This document shows, piece after piece, positions 16,932 through 24,752 of a DNA stretch of 64,000 nucleotides. The notes under the pieces are model-generated. The model had not been told where the DNA came from, searched no databases, and saw only the letters and a list, made by a program, of their open reading frames with translations. Position 1 is the first letter of the stretch. Each line of letters starts with the position of its first letter. The translations under genes and the position numbers were made by a program. Source of the stretch: Siminovitchia fortis (GTDB taxonomy: Bacteria > Bacillota > Bacilli > Bacillales > Bacillaceae_C); assembly GCF_003605365.2 (NCBI RefSeq), contig NZ_QYTU02000011.1, forward strand, positions 25,058 through 89,057, in the 5' to 3' direction.

Positions 16932-17183
16932 TTAACTTAATGCTTTTTCTTCTTGGACAATATCGAATATCTCTATAGCTGCAGCATCAATGTCATCAAA
17001 TTGATATGTCTGCTTATTATCCTTATCGTACTCTTCCACTTCAAATGTTCCTGTGCCTGAAAAGTACTTCACTTGGCAGATGACTTTCCCGTTCACTTCA
17101 AACTGTCTTTGCGGAACGTCTTCTTGGCCCTCCATACTTTGCATTGTTTGCAGTCTTTGAATGATACCTAATAGTTGTGACAT
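16932..17183 (-). CDS. ykuJ: YkuJ family protein
   Basis: 83-residue small acidic cytosolic protein of the YkuJ family (MSQLLGIIQRLQTM, FEVNGKVICQVKYF, TFEVEEYD). Ribosome site AAAGGGGTT. Same neighbourhood as in B. subtilis (ykuJ-ykuL-ccpC). Function unknown. Confidence 0.85.
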   Translation of the reverse strand: MSQLLGIIQRLQTMQSMEGQEDVPQRQFEVNGKVICQVKYFSGTGTFEVEEYDKDNKQTYQFDDIDAAAIEIFDIVQEEKALS

Positions 17184-17373
17184 GTTTTAACCCCTTTCTT
17201 TGGGAAGACACACTTATTATAAAAGATGCCCCTTAGACAATGCAAATCGTTTTTTATTTGCGGAGGGTGCTGGTTTTCGAAAAAAATTAGACAGGATGGG
17301 CCTGCCTCTGAGTAATTTCCCGGGGAGGCCGCTTTTCAAACCACCCCGGAAGCCTTTTTCGCAAAAAATTTTC

Positions 17374-17595
17374 TTATTGATCTTCCTTTATATTCAACAA
17401 TGACTCGTTCAGTTTTTTTAGAGACCTGATGATTGTTTTCTTTCGGTTATATCCTTTGACGTTGACGGAAACTCCGTTCATGCTTGTATTCACTTTACCC
17501 CATGAACCGTAAGGCTTGAAACCGTAAATATAAATTTTGATGATACCTGATTTTGAAGGCAGGAAAACAGCTTCATAATCTTTGTTTTTTTTCAT
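17374..17595 (-). CDS. Hypothetical small basic protein
   Basis: 73 residues, basic, with beta-strand-like stretches (GIIKIYIYGFKPYGSWGKVNTS, NGVSVNVKGYNRKK). I do not recognise the family. An AAGGAGA ribosome site 8 bases before the ATG supports translation. Minus strand like its neighbours, between ykuJ and the divergent ykyB. Confidence 0.6.
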   Translation of the reverse strand: MKKNKDYEAVFLPSKSGIIKIYIYGFKPYGSWGKVNTSMNGVSVNVKGYNRKKTIIRSLKKLNESLLNIKEDQ

Positions 17596-17813
17596 TTCTG
17601 CATCTCCTTCCTTGCAAGCTCTCTTGGCTATATGTCAATTAATCATTGTAAATTTCCCTTTCACTGACAAAGTTAATATACACCTGGGATGCTCCGTTTT
17701 CAAGTAAAAATTCCGCAGGTTTTCATCTTTAACAAGGCACGTCTTTTCATTCCAGACGCATAATGATATAATTATATGTAAATTTCATCATTTAAAGAAA
17801 GGAGAGCCCATTT

Positions 17814-18275
17814 GTGGATCAGGAAACCAGAAGAACAGCTCCACTGGAACCGACAATCGAGAACTTGTCACAAGCTATTTTCACGGTCAACAGACACGCA
17901 AAGACAGCCCTTAATCCGAAATTCCTTTACAGCCTGAAAAAACAGGCGCTTGAAAAAATGATCAGGGAAAAGAAAGCATCCAAAGCAGGGCTGCATTTTT
18001 CAAGAAACCCGAGATTCAGCCAACAGCAATCGGATGTTTTAGTCAAATGCGGCGATTATACATTTCATATTCCGCCTACAAAGGAAGATTTTGAACAATT
18101 ACCTCATTTAGGCCATCTTGATCAACATTCCCGCAATCCAAAAACATGCATGTCGCTAAGTAAAGCGAAACAACTCCTTCAAGAATATACCGGTCTCAAA
18201 GAACCCAGACAAGAACATCAAAAAAGAAAGCAGCAGAAGCCCGTGTTTAAAAAACTGGGTGACAGCTTTTTTTAA
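17814..18275 (+). CDS. ykyB: YkyB family protein
   Basis: 153 residues with a GTG start after AAAGGAGAG. Matches B. subtilis YkyB by eye: ENLSQAIFTVNRHAKTA near the start, HFSRNPRFSQQQSDVLVKCGDYTFHIPP in the middle and KPVFKKLGDSFF at the end. Basic and soluble; function unknown. Confidence 0.88.
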   Translation: MDQETRRTAPLEPTIENLSQAIFTVNRHAKTALNPKFLYSLKKQALEKMIREKKASKAGLHFSRNPRFSQQQSDVLVKCGDYTFHIPPTKEDFEQLPHLGHLDQHSRNPKTCMSLSKAKQLLQEYTGLKEPRQEHQKRKQQKPVFKKLGDSFF

Positions 18276-18411
18276 TCGAATCCATGTGTCAGCAGCTTGA
18301 TTCCGGCACACCGCTTGCATCCTTTTTGCTGTGTAATGTCCTTCTTAGCCCGTTCGAACCGCCGTATAGGGGACAGGCTTTGGCAAAAACAGTATTCTAG
18401 TTCTTATTACA

Positions 18412-18448
18412 CCGTAAAGCCGCTGACTTTTTGTCAGCGGCTTTACGG
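18412..18448. terminator. 16-bp perfect hairpin between convergent ykyB and ykwC
   Basis: Arms 18412-18427 and 18433-18448 pair perfectly around a 5-base loop. It stands between convergent genes and probably ends both, though neither side has a strong T tract. Confidence 0.6.
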
Positions 18449-18459
18449 GTTTACGGGGA

Positions 18460-19323
18460 CTATCTCCAATATTTTATTAAGGCTTGTGTTCCACTGTCTT
18501 CCTCGCCCTTTTCCGCCAAAGTTTTATACATCTTTTCGGCAAGCGCAAGACCAGGCAACTCCAATCCCATTTTCTTCGCTTCATCAAGGGCGATTCCCAT
18601 GTCTTTTATAAAATGTTTGATAAAAAACCCTGGTGAAAAGTCATCCTTCAATACCCGCGGAATGAGATTCGACATGGACCAGCTTCCTGCTGCTCCTGTA
18701 CTGATGGATGAGAGCATTTTCTCAGGATCAAGACCGGCCTTTTGCGCGTATACGAGGGCTTCGGTTACACCAATCATGTTGGACGCAATCGCTATTTGAT
18801 TGCACATCTTCGTATGCTGGCCTGCTCCTGCTTCTCCCTGGAATACTATATTATTGCCAAGTACCGCAAAAATGGGGCGGACTTCATTAAAGGCCTCTTC
18901 GGTTCCTCCGGCCATGATGGAAAGGGTTCCGTTTTTGGCACCTATATCCCCTCCTGAAACAGGTGCATCCAAAGCATCCATTCCAAGCTTCTCCGCTTCT
19001 TCAAAGATTTTTTTGGCCATCGTCGGAGTGGAAGTCGTCATATCAATGACAATTTTTCCTTTACCCGCTCCTGCAAAAATTCCGTTGTCATCAAAATACA
19101 CGCTTTCTACGTCGTGTGGATAGCCCACCATTGTAATAATGACATCTGTTTCTTCAGCAACTTCTTTAGGTGACGCTTTCCAGTGTGCCCCTTCCGAAAG
19201 CAAATCTTCAGCTTTCTCCTTTGTGCGGGTATAGATGAAGACGGGATAACCGTTCTTCATTAAATTGCGAACCATCGCCTTCCCCATGACACCGATTCCA
19301 ATAAAACCGATTTTTTTCTCCAT
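18460..19323 (-). CDS. ykwC: YkwC, beta-hydroxyacid dehydrogenase
   Basis: 287 residues of the 3-hydroxyisobutyrate/2-hydroxy-3-oxopropionate dehydrogenase family. N-terminal NAD(P) motif GFIGIGVMGKAM, substrate loop DAPVSGGDIGAKNGTLSIM, and the catalytic lysine region GAGQHTKMCNQ. Very similar to recalled B. subtilis YkwC, including GAAGSWS and the C-terminal SGTQ. Substrate not known. Starts 19 bases downstream of the SDR gene stop, so likely one operon with it. Confidence 0.88.
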   Translation of the reverse strand: MEKKIGFIGIGVMGKAMVRNLMKNGYPVFIYTRTKEKAEDLLSEGAHWKASPKEVAEETDVIITMVGYPHDVESVYFDDNGIFAGAGKGKIVIDMTTSTPTMAKKIFEEAEKLGMDALDAPVSGGDIGAKNGTLSIMAGGTEEAFNEVRPIFAVLGNNIVFQGEAGAGQHTKMCNQIAIASNMIGVTEALVYAQKAGLDPEKMLSSISTGAAGSWSMSNLIPRVLKDDFSPGFFIKHFIKDMGIALDEAKKMGLELPGLALAEKMYKTLAEKGEEDSGTQALIKYWR

Positions 19324-19342
19324 TAGCTGAACAGCCTCCCTT

Positions 19343-20137
19343 TTAAATGGACCTTAGTTTTCCGCCGTCTACCACAAATGTGCTGCCTGTCATATATGTA
19401 TTTCCTTCTGAAGCAAGAAAAACGACAACTTTTGCAAATTCCTCCGGCTTTCCGTCCCTTCCAAGAGGAATGTCCTTCTTTGACCGTGCTTTTATCTCAT
19501 CTACGGAGACCCCTTCCCTTTGGGCATGCGCCTCATCCAGATGCTCTACTCTTTCGGTTGCAATTCTTCCGGGGCCCACCGTATTTACAAGAATATTATA
19601 CTTGGCAAATTCATCTGCAATCGTTTTTGAAAGACCCACGATACCCAGCCTGAATGTATTGGACAAAATCAGTCCGGGAATGGGTTCCCTGATCGAAGAA
19701 GAAGCGATATTTATGATTCTGCCGCCCTTTTCTTTTAAAAATGGGAGCGCTTCCCGAATCACCCTGATATATGATAGCAGGTTCAGCTCAAATGAACGCT
19801 GCCAATCCTGATCATTCAAATCTTCGAAACTTCCGGCCGGCGGTCCGCCGGCATTATTAATCAATATATCGATTCTTCCGAACACATCAACTGTATGCTT
19901 GACTGTGCGCCTGATATCGTCGGGATTGGTGATGTCACAGCGTATGTATTCCACCTTGCCGCCCTGTAAGCGATTAAGCTCATTCGCCACTTGTTTCAAC
20001 TGATCCTCGCTCCGGCTGGCAATCATGACGTCTGTTCCTTCCCGGACAAACTGTTCAGCGATGGCTTTTCCCAAACCTTGGCTGGAAGCCATAACAAGGG
20101 CCTTTTTATCTTTCAAACCCAAATCCAAATCTCTCAT
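19343..20137 (-). CDS. SDR-family oxidoreductase with altered active site
   Basis: 264 residues with a Rossmann fold: nucleotide loop ASSQGLGKAIA in place of TGxxxGxG, then NNAGG and a normal C-terminal MTGSTFVVDGG. The catalytic YxxxK is missing: the aligned stretch reads SNTFRLGIVGLSK, with S and R at the Y and K positions. This is the pattern of the atypical cd05344 BKR-like SDR subgroup, whose chemistry is not established. Probably cotranscribed with ykwC. Confidence 0.82.
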   Translation of the reverse strand: MRDLDLGLKDKKALVMASSQGLGKAIAEQFVREGTDVMIASRSEDQLKQVANELNRLQGGKVEYIRCDITNPDDIRRTVKHTVDVFGRIDILINNAGGPPAGSFEDLNDQDWQRSFELNLLSYIRVIREALPFLKEKGGRIINIASSSIREPIPGLILSNTFRLGIVGLSKTIADEFAKYNILVNTVGPGRIATERVEHLDEAHAQREGVSVDEIKARSKKDIPLGRDGKPEEFAKVVVFLASEGNTYMTGSTFVVDGGKLRSI

Positions 20138-20273
20138 CTCCTTTTCCCTTCATTCCTGTCACAAGTATAGCACAAGAATCAACCTGCAATCGCCTGAATA
20201 TACCCGGCAAACAGTAGAGGAATTCCGGATTAGGAAAACGTGAAGCTTAGCTGCGGTAACCTGGAAGATCACA

Positions 20274-20300
20274 TAAAAAAAGGAAGACACAAAGTCTTCC
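20274..20300 (-). terminator. Minus-strand terminator without an obvious gene
   Basis: Stem GGAAGAC (20282-20288) with GTCTTCC (20294-20300), 5-base loop, then a run of T on the minus strand. It lies in the 395-bp space between the SDR gene and ykvS, where I see no convincing minus-strand gene, so an unannotated short RNA or IS-derived transcript may end here. Confidence 0.55.
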
Positions 20301-20477
20301 AATAAAAGGGGGAAAAATGAGATTGACATGACTACTAGAAAATTCCAATCAGCCATGATTAGTATTTTATTACCCAAAACTTGACCAAATAACCTCTTTT
20401 TTTAAAATTTTTTTATTTCATTTTTGTTACAACATCCGTGCATGTGTACATGGAAGGAACCGTTATTATTTTTACGA

Positions 20478-20503
20478 TTGCACTTTTATTAAAAATAGTG
20501 CAA
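20478..20503. promoter_or_regulatory. Inverted repeat upstream of ykvS
   Basis: TTGCACT (20478-20484) and AGTGCAA (20497-20503), 7-bp perfect arms separated by 12 A/T bases, 30 bases before the ykvS start. It may be an operator. Confidence 0.35.
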
Positions 20504-20532
20504 ACTAGATAAAAAATAAAGGGGAGAAGCCA

Positions 20533-20724
20533 ATGAAAATTGCTAAAGTCGGTGACCTCATTGAATTCAAGGACGGCCTTAGAGGAATAGTTGAAAAAAT
20601 AAATGAAAACTCGGTAATTGTAGACTTGACATATATGAAAAATTACCGTGATCTCGAACTGGAAGAAAAAACTGTCATTAACCATAAAAACTATAAAATT
20701 ATTAATGAATCAGTCAAGCTTTGA
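20533..20724 (+). CDS. ykvS: YkvS family (DUF2187) protein
   Basis: 63 residues forming a KOW-like small beta domain (MKIAKVGDLIEFKDGLRGIVEKINENSVIVDLT). Matches B. subtilis YkvS. Strong AAAGGGGAG site. Function unknown. Confidence 0.85.
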   Translation: MKIAKVGDLIEFKDGLRGIVEKINENSVIVDLTYMKNYRDLELEEKTVINHKNYKIINESVKL

Positions 20725-20780
20725 AACAACGCGCAGGCGTACAAGTTGAAGAACAAAAGCGCTAACGCGCCCTTAAACAC

Positions 20781-20814
20781 GTCCCAAGTGTAGATGAATC
20801 ACTTGGGACTTTTT
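20781..20814 (+). terminator. Terminator/terIS-like hairpin
   Basis: Perfect 10-bp stem GTCCCAAGTG (20781-20790) with CACTTGGGAC (20800-20809), followed by TTTTT. It could end ykvS transcription and may also be the 3' (terminal) hairpin of the IS91 element. Confidence 0.65.
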
Positions 20815-21050
20815 CTCGCTTCTATCATAGTGCCATTGCAGTAAGGACAATGAATTTCTACTTCTTCCCCTTTATTCAAATCCACACTAAATTCACCGAT
20901 AATGTACTCAGGAACGTCATCGGTTTTTTTACAATCTATACATTTGAATAGTACGGTTACTATTTCTTCATCAAAGCGCAATGGATCATCCTCATTTAAC
21001 CAATCCAAATCAGACGACTCACCCTGGCCTTTTTTGATAGGGGATACCAT
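20799..21050 (-). CDS. Small zinc-ribbon-like protein associated with the IS91 transposase
   Basis: 83 residues with two CxxC pairs (FKCIDCKK and IHCPYCNG) that could bind one zinc ion. The start overlaps the end of the transposase gene by 32 bases, so it looks coupled to it. No family recognised. Its stop falls in the terminal hairpin. It may be an accessory gene of the element. Confidence 0.55.
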   Translation of the reverse strand: MVSPIKKGQGESSDLDWLNEDDPLRFDEEIVTVLFKCIDCKKTDDVPEYIIGEFSVDLNKGEEVEIHCPYCNGTMIEARKSPK

Positions 21051-22251
21051 ATTTCCTACATCTCTCCTTTTCTATGTCTTCCATATAATGATAAATCCAT
21101 CCGTAATCTTTATGCCATATACCTACCAGATCCATCTCTCCCTGACAATGTGGACATTGAAGAGGGTCTTGTTCGAAAGATTCCATCATACGTTCACGAT
21201 ATGACTTCTTTTTACGTTTGGTTTCCAATAATAGTGAAATTTGCTTCGTTCTCATGAATGCATGTAAGCTTAATATTTGCTGAGCTTTATAATGGGATCT
21301 CCTACTATATAACCCATATCTACCAACCATTCGAAAATGTTTTGGCGGAATATGTTGAAGAAGTTCAAATATAAATTTATATACAGGTACTTTTTTATCT
21401 ATCCGTTTACCAGTACGGTGATCTTCATACCAATATTGAACTTCATCTCCGTCATATTCCACAACGCGGTATTCCGCGATTGCTGGTCGTGCTAAATATC
21501 GGCCTATGTATTTAGCTACACTTTTCGCATTCTTCATCTTTTTTTCTGCATTTACATAAAACCCTTTAGGATACCTTTGGAATAAATCATTAATCAATTC
21601 TTTGACTTTTAGGTCCCTCGGAAACCATTTTTTCAATAGACCTAATACAATCTTTTGCCATGATTTTCTTAAATACTCATAAGGGATAAAGGGAGTAGAT
21701 ACCCATTTATTTTGGTTATCCAATGCCCCTTCCGTAACAAGAGCGTGTATATGGGGGTTAAAAGTCAGATCACGTCCAAACGTATGGATAACTGTAATGA
21801 CACCTGAACGTAGTCCTCTTTCTTTATTTCTTTGATCATGATGATATTGAAATACATCTGAAACTTGTTTACTTAGCTCATTTAACTTTTTCCGGTCATT
21901 ATAAAATAACTTCCGTAATTCTTTAGGAATAGTGAATACCATATGGCGATGGGGAACATCAAAGATCATTTCCTGTTGTTTATCTGCCCAGTCATCTGTA
22001 TACTTTTTTCCGCAACGATGACAAAACCTACTTTTACAAGTAAAGCAGACAAATTTAGGGTTAGGATTTTCACATCCTAAACATTCATAACGGGCATAAC
22101 CTATATCCTTGGATCCGCAACTTATCGTTTTCTCCACTGTTTCTTTTATATCTTCTCGATAACTTTCTGGAAATCGATTAGAATGCAGATACCAAAATCC
22201 CGCAAAATGTTCTTTTAGAATTTGTTTTATTACCCCGGAACCCTTAGCCAT
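21019..22251 (-). CDS. IS91-family transposase (HUH, Y2 type)
   Basis: 410 residues, apparently complete. N-terminal zinc-binding domain (cysteine cluster C45-C80, e.g. CLGCENPNPKFVCF, CKSRFCHRC), the HUH motif as HIH (H167, H169 in NPHIHALV), and the two candidate nicking tyrosines Y248 and Y252 in YIGRYLARP. These enzymes move single-stranded DNA by rolling-circle transposition between oriIS and terIS. Frame is intact, so the element may be active. Confidence 0.9.
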   Translation of the reverse strand: MAKGSGVIKQILKEHFAGFWYLHSNRFPESYREDIKETVEKTISCGSKDIGYARYECLGCENPNPKFVCFTCKSRFCHRCGKKYTDDWADKQQEMIFDVPHRHMVFTIPKELRKLFYNDRKKLNELSKQVSDVFQYHHDQRNKERGLRSGVITVIHTFGRDLTFNPHIHALVTEGALDNQNKWVSTPFIPYEYLRKSWQKIVLGLLKKWFPRDLKVKELINDLFQRYPKGFYVNAEKKMKNAKSVAKYIGRYLARPAIAEYRVVEYDGDEVQYWYEDHRTGKRIDKKVPVYKFIFELLQHIPPKHFRMVGRYGLYSRRSHYKAQQILSLHAFMRTKQISLLLETKRKKKSYRERMMESFEQDPLQCPHCQGEMDLVGIWHKDYGWIYHYMEDIEKERCRKYGIPYQKRPG

Positions 22252-22337
22252 TTTTATTACTCCTTAAAGTGTTGCTTGAATTGTACCACAAGAAGTTATC
22301 CACAACTGCAGAATTTTATAATTTCCTATACAAGAAC

Positions 22338-22945
22338 AAAGGCGCAAGCGCCTGTTTATCGACGTACAGACTGAAATGCGGAAGACGGCCGTTTAGGGGC
22401 GACAAGCGCTGGCCGCCGACAAACGCCACATCCTGTGGCGTCGGTGGCACTAGGACATCCTGTCCGTCGGAGGGCAAACCTGTGAAGTCGTTCTTTGACT
22501 TCATTGGTTTGACCGAAGCGACCTCGAGCCCCTGCCGTCTGAAGCTAGACACTGGAGCGCTTCTGACGAGATAAAGGATAAGGAAAGCCGGAGAGTGCCT
22601 GCTTATCGGCGCAAAGCTAGACTACGCTTGCGAAGGCGTAGTTTGCCTTCAGCAGCGATTGGCTTAATCCTTGCGCCGATGGCACTCGCAGCCGGACAAC
22701 ACGCGCAGCGGAGCGATGTTGACTTATCGTAGGAAAGCTACTACTTGAGATGGCTTCGTGTGATGCTTCCTTGAGTTGGGGTCGTGCAGCTTTGCTATGA
22801 TGTTCGCCTACGCCTCCTAGAGTAAGCTGCGCCGCAGGAGCACTTTAAGTGTGAAGTCTGCTAGTCGATAGGCGCTGGCCGCCTTAAAGCGCCACGTCCT
22901 GTGGCGCCGGCGGCACTAGGACCTCCTGTCCGTCGGAGCCGGACT
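22338..22945. repeat. Long copy of a GC-rich structured dispersed repeat
   Basis: Non-coding 0.6-kb block between the IS and the CPBP gene. The head (GCGCAAGCGCC...TATCGACGTACAGACTG) and tail match the shorter copy at 39245-39449; the 83-bp tail segment 22853-22935 is identical to 39356-39438. It contains strong hairpins: GCGCCAC/GTGGCGC inside GCCGCC/GGCGGC near 22880-22912, a variant of the same hairpin near 22428-22455, and a large stem joining 22589-22613 to 22668-22697. ORFs in it are low-quality shadows. Confidence 0.75.
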
Positions 22946-23178
22946 CAGCACTGAGTGACAAATAAGTTACTTACAACCTGAGCATTTTATAATACGCTAA
23001 ACAATTAAAAAAGCAAGCGAATATGCTTGCTTTTTTAGCTTGCCTTCTCCCCATTCATATATCTATCGAAAACCGCAGTTTTGCCGGAGTATGATTGGAA
23101 GAATACTCTTTTTTCCGTTAGAATGAATTCATATTCTCAAAAGGTTATAGAAATTAGGAAAGGAACCAAACCTGCTGC

Positions 23179-23790
23179 ATGTTTAAAAAATGGGTTGACT
23201 TAAAATTAATCGGAGGCATATTCTTTGCTTTCCTGCTCATCTATGTCACGTTCGACAGAAAAGATGTATTTTGGTATTTATATACGGCCACTCTCTTATT
23301 TTTAATCAGCTATACAATCGTAAATGAACAGCTTGACGATGAAGTGCCGGCAAAGGACTATATCAAACACGGGCTTTGGTCGGGAATTTCCCTTTATTTG
23401 CTGTTTTTTGCTGGGAACCGGATATTATCCGTTTTGCCGGGCTCATTGGACAGCCAGGTTGCATCGCTATTCAACTTTTTTTCTTTTAAATTCATTTGGC
23501 ATTACCTCGTCCTTATTTTTATCATGATTCCCGGAGAAGAAATCTTTTGGAGAGGGTTTGTCCTTAAAAGGATGACAAGACTGCTAAGCCCTGCAGCAGC
23601 CGTAATCGGCGCCGCCTTGCTGAATGGAGCAGGCTTTTTCCTCTCAGGATATCCCATATTGGCCTTAGCCGCTTTCGTGAGCGGCCTCGTCTGGGGAACC
23701 TTGTATTTATGGAAACGGAGCATACCTCTTGTCATTTTTTCACATTTGACGTTTGACCTGTTATTATTGATGATCTTCCCTTTATATTAG
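23179..23790 (+). CDS. CPBP-family intramembrane protease
   Basis: 203 residues, six to eight hydrophobic segments. CPBP/Abi glutamic protease motif EExxxR (E120, E121, R125 in GEEIFWRGF) and a second-motif histidine in IFSHLTFDLL. Ribosome site AAAGGAACC. Such proteins cleave membrane substrates or process peptides; no peptide precursor gene is adjacent, and the downstream neighbour encodes a lipoprotein. Confidence 0.82.
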   Translation: MFKKWVDLKLIGGIFFAFLLIYVTFDRKDVFWYLYTATLLFLISYTIVNEQLDDEVPAKDYIKHGLWSGISLYLLFFAGNRILSVLPGSLDSQVASLFNFFSFKFIWHYLVLIFIMIPGEEIFWRGFVLKRMTRLLSPAAAVIGAALLNGAGFFLSGYPILALAAFVSGLVWGTLYLWKRSIPLVIFSHLTFDLLLLMIFPLY

Positions 23791-23832
23791 GCAAATCATA
23801 TTTTGAAAAACATTATACAGGAGGCCATTAAA

Positions 23833-24531
23833 ATGAAAAAAATGAAGTTATTATTCATCTTCCTGCTTGCCGCTGCCATGCTTTCAGCCTGCGGGACAAC
23901 AAAAAAAGAGCAAAATGCCGGAAGCGGCGGCAGTGATGGAAAAGAAAACACCGAAACTGCAGACGATGGCACCAGCAAACAACAGGACGATGAAGGCAAA
24001 TCCGATGATGAATCCCCAGATGGACAAGATCAAAAAGAAAATGAAACCGGGAGCGGATCAGACAAGATCCGTCTGATGGAAAAAAACCTCAATTATCAAT
24101 GGAAAGGCGAGGAAAAAGAAGAAACGGCTTTTTTAAAGGAGAGCGACAATCAGGACTATTCCCTATACGTACTCCCGGACTATGAACTGACCGGCGAGGA
24201 ACCGCGAAAAGATGTCCTCTACCTGAAAGAGAATGATACATTGTTTATGCGGATTGAGCTCCTTCCGGCTGACGCAGAATTAAATGATGAAATTGAAACA
24301 GCCAAATCGCAGCTTGAATCTGTCAGCTCCGATATAAAAGAGGCCAAGCCGCAAGGGCACGAGTGGCTGAAAGACGCAGCCGGCTTTACGGCTGATAATG
24401 GAAATGAAAAAGTCAGCGCATATCTCATCCCGCAAAAAGATTGGCTCCTGAAACTGACAATTTTTACACCCGTCAAAGAAGATGCGGAAGATCCTTTCTT
24501 AAAAATGGCCGAAACGATTGAAAAAAAGTGA
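23833..24531 (+). CDS. Putative lipoprotein
   Basis: 232 residues. Type II signal peptide MKKMKLLFIFLLAAAMLSAC with lipobox LSAC. The mature protein begins with a long acidic, Ser/Gly/Asp/Glu-rich linker (about 25-85), then a compact domain (about 88-232) I cannot assign. ATG at 23833 has ACAGGAGG upstream; an earlier in-frame start lacks a site. 42 bases after the CPBP gene, so perhaps cotranscribed. Confidence 0.78.
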   Translation: MKKMKLLFIFLLAAAMLSACGTTKKEQNAGSGGSDGKENTETADDGTSKQQDDEGKSDDESPDGQDQKENETGSGSDKIRLMEKNLNYQWKGEEKEETAFLKESDNQDYSLYVLPDYELTGEEPRKDVLYLKENDTLFMRIELLPADAELNDEIETAKSQLESVSSDIKEAKPQGHEWLKDAAGFTADNGNEKVSAYLIPQKDWLLKLTIFTPVKEDAEDPFLKMAETIEKK

Positions 24532-24540
24532 AATAGACAT

Positions 24541-24665
24541 AAGAAAAGCGTAAGGCGCGCAGCCTTAGGCGACAAGCACAAGGCAAATTTTGATGAGGGA
24601 GTTCTTCAGCCACCACAGCAATTTGACTTGATCCTTTCGCCGATGGCGCCTGGAGCTGGACAAAG
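24541..24665. repeat. Short variant of the dispersed structured repeat
   Basis: GC-rich segment between the lipoprotein gene and ykvI that begins with an AAGAAAAGCGTAAGGCGC head like the other copies and folds into a long imperfect hairpin (AAATT/AATTT and GGCGAC/CGCC pairings). Similarity to the other copies is limited to the head and general architecture. Confidence 0.45.
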
Positions 24666-24722
24666 AAAGGCTTCTTTTGAAAAAAATTTTCATATCAAGT
24701 TATACTTTCTTTCTTTTTTGCT

Positions 24723-24752
24723 AAAGCCCGGTGAGTGAATTCACCGGGCTTT
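24723..24752 (-). terminator. Hairpin at the end of ykvI
   Basis: Perfect 12-bp stem AAAGCCCGGTGA / TCACCGGGCTTT with a 6-base loop. The stop codon of ykvI lies inside the stem. Weak T tract. Confidence 0.65.

Larger units (their letters stand above)
20780..22290 (-). mobile_element. IS91-family insertion element (ends approximate)
   Basis: A Y2/HUH transposase gene with a small accessory ORF. The left end probably includes the hairpin at 20781-20809. Ends are not defined, since IS91 elements lack terminal inverted repeats and do not make target duplications. Related head motifs of a dispersed repeat (AAGAACAAAnGCGC) flank it on both sides, near 20748 and 22332. Confidence 0.7.

Noticed and set aside
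20413..20685. 90-codon minus-strand frame opposite ykvS
   Set aside because: Antisense to the conserved DUF2187 gene; hydrophobic nonsense-like translation without a start signal.
22269..22574. Open frames on both strands in the GC-rich block after the IS
   Set aside because: They cross structured dispersed repeat DNA, start without ribosome sites and resemble no protein family.
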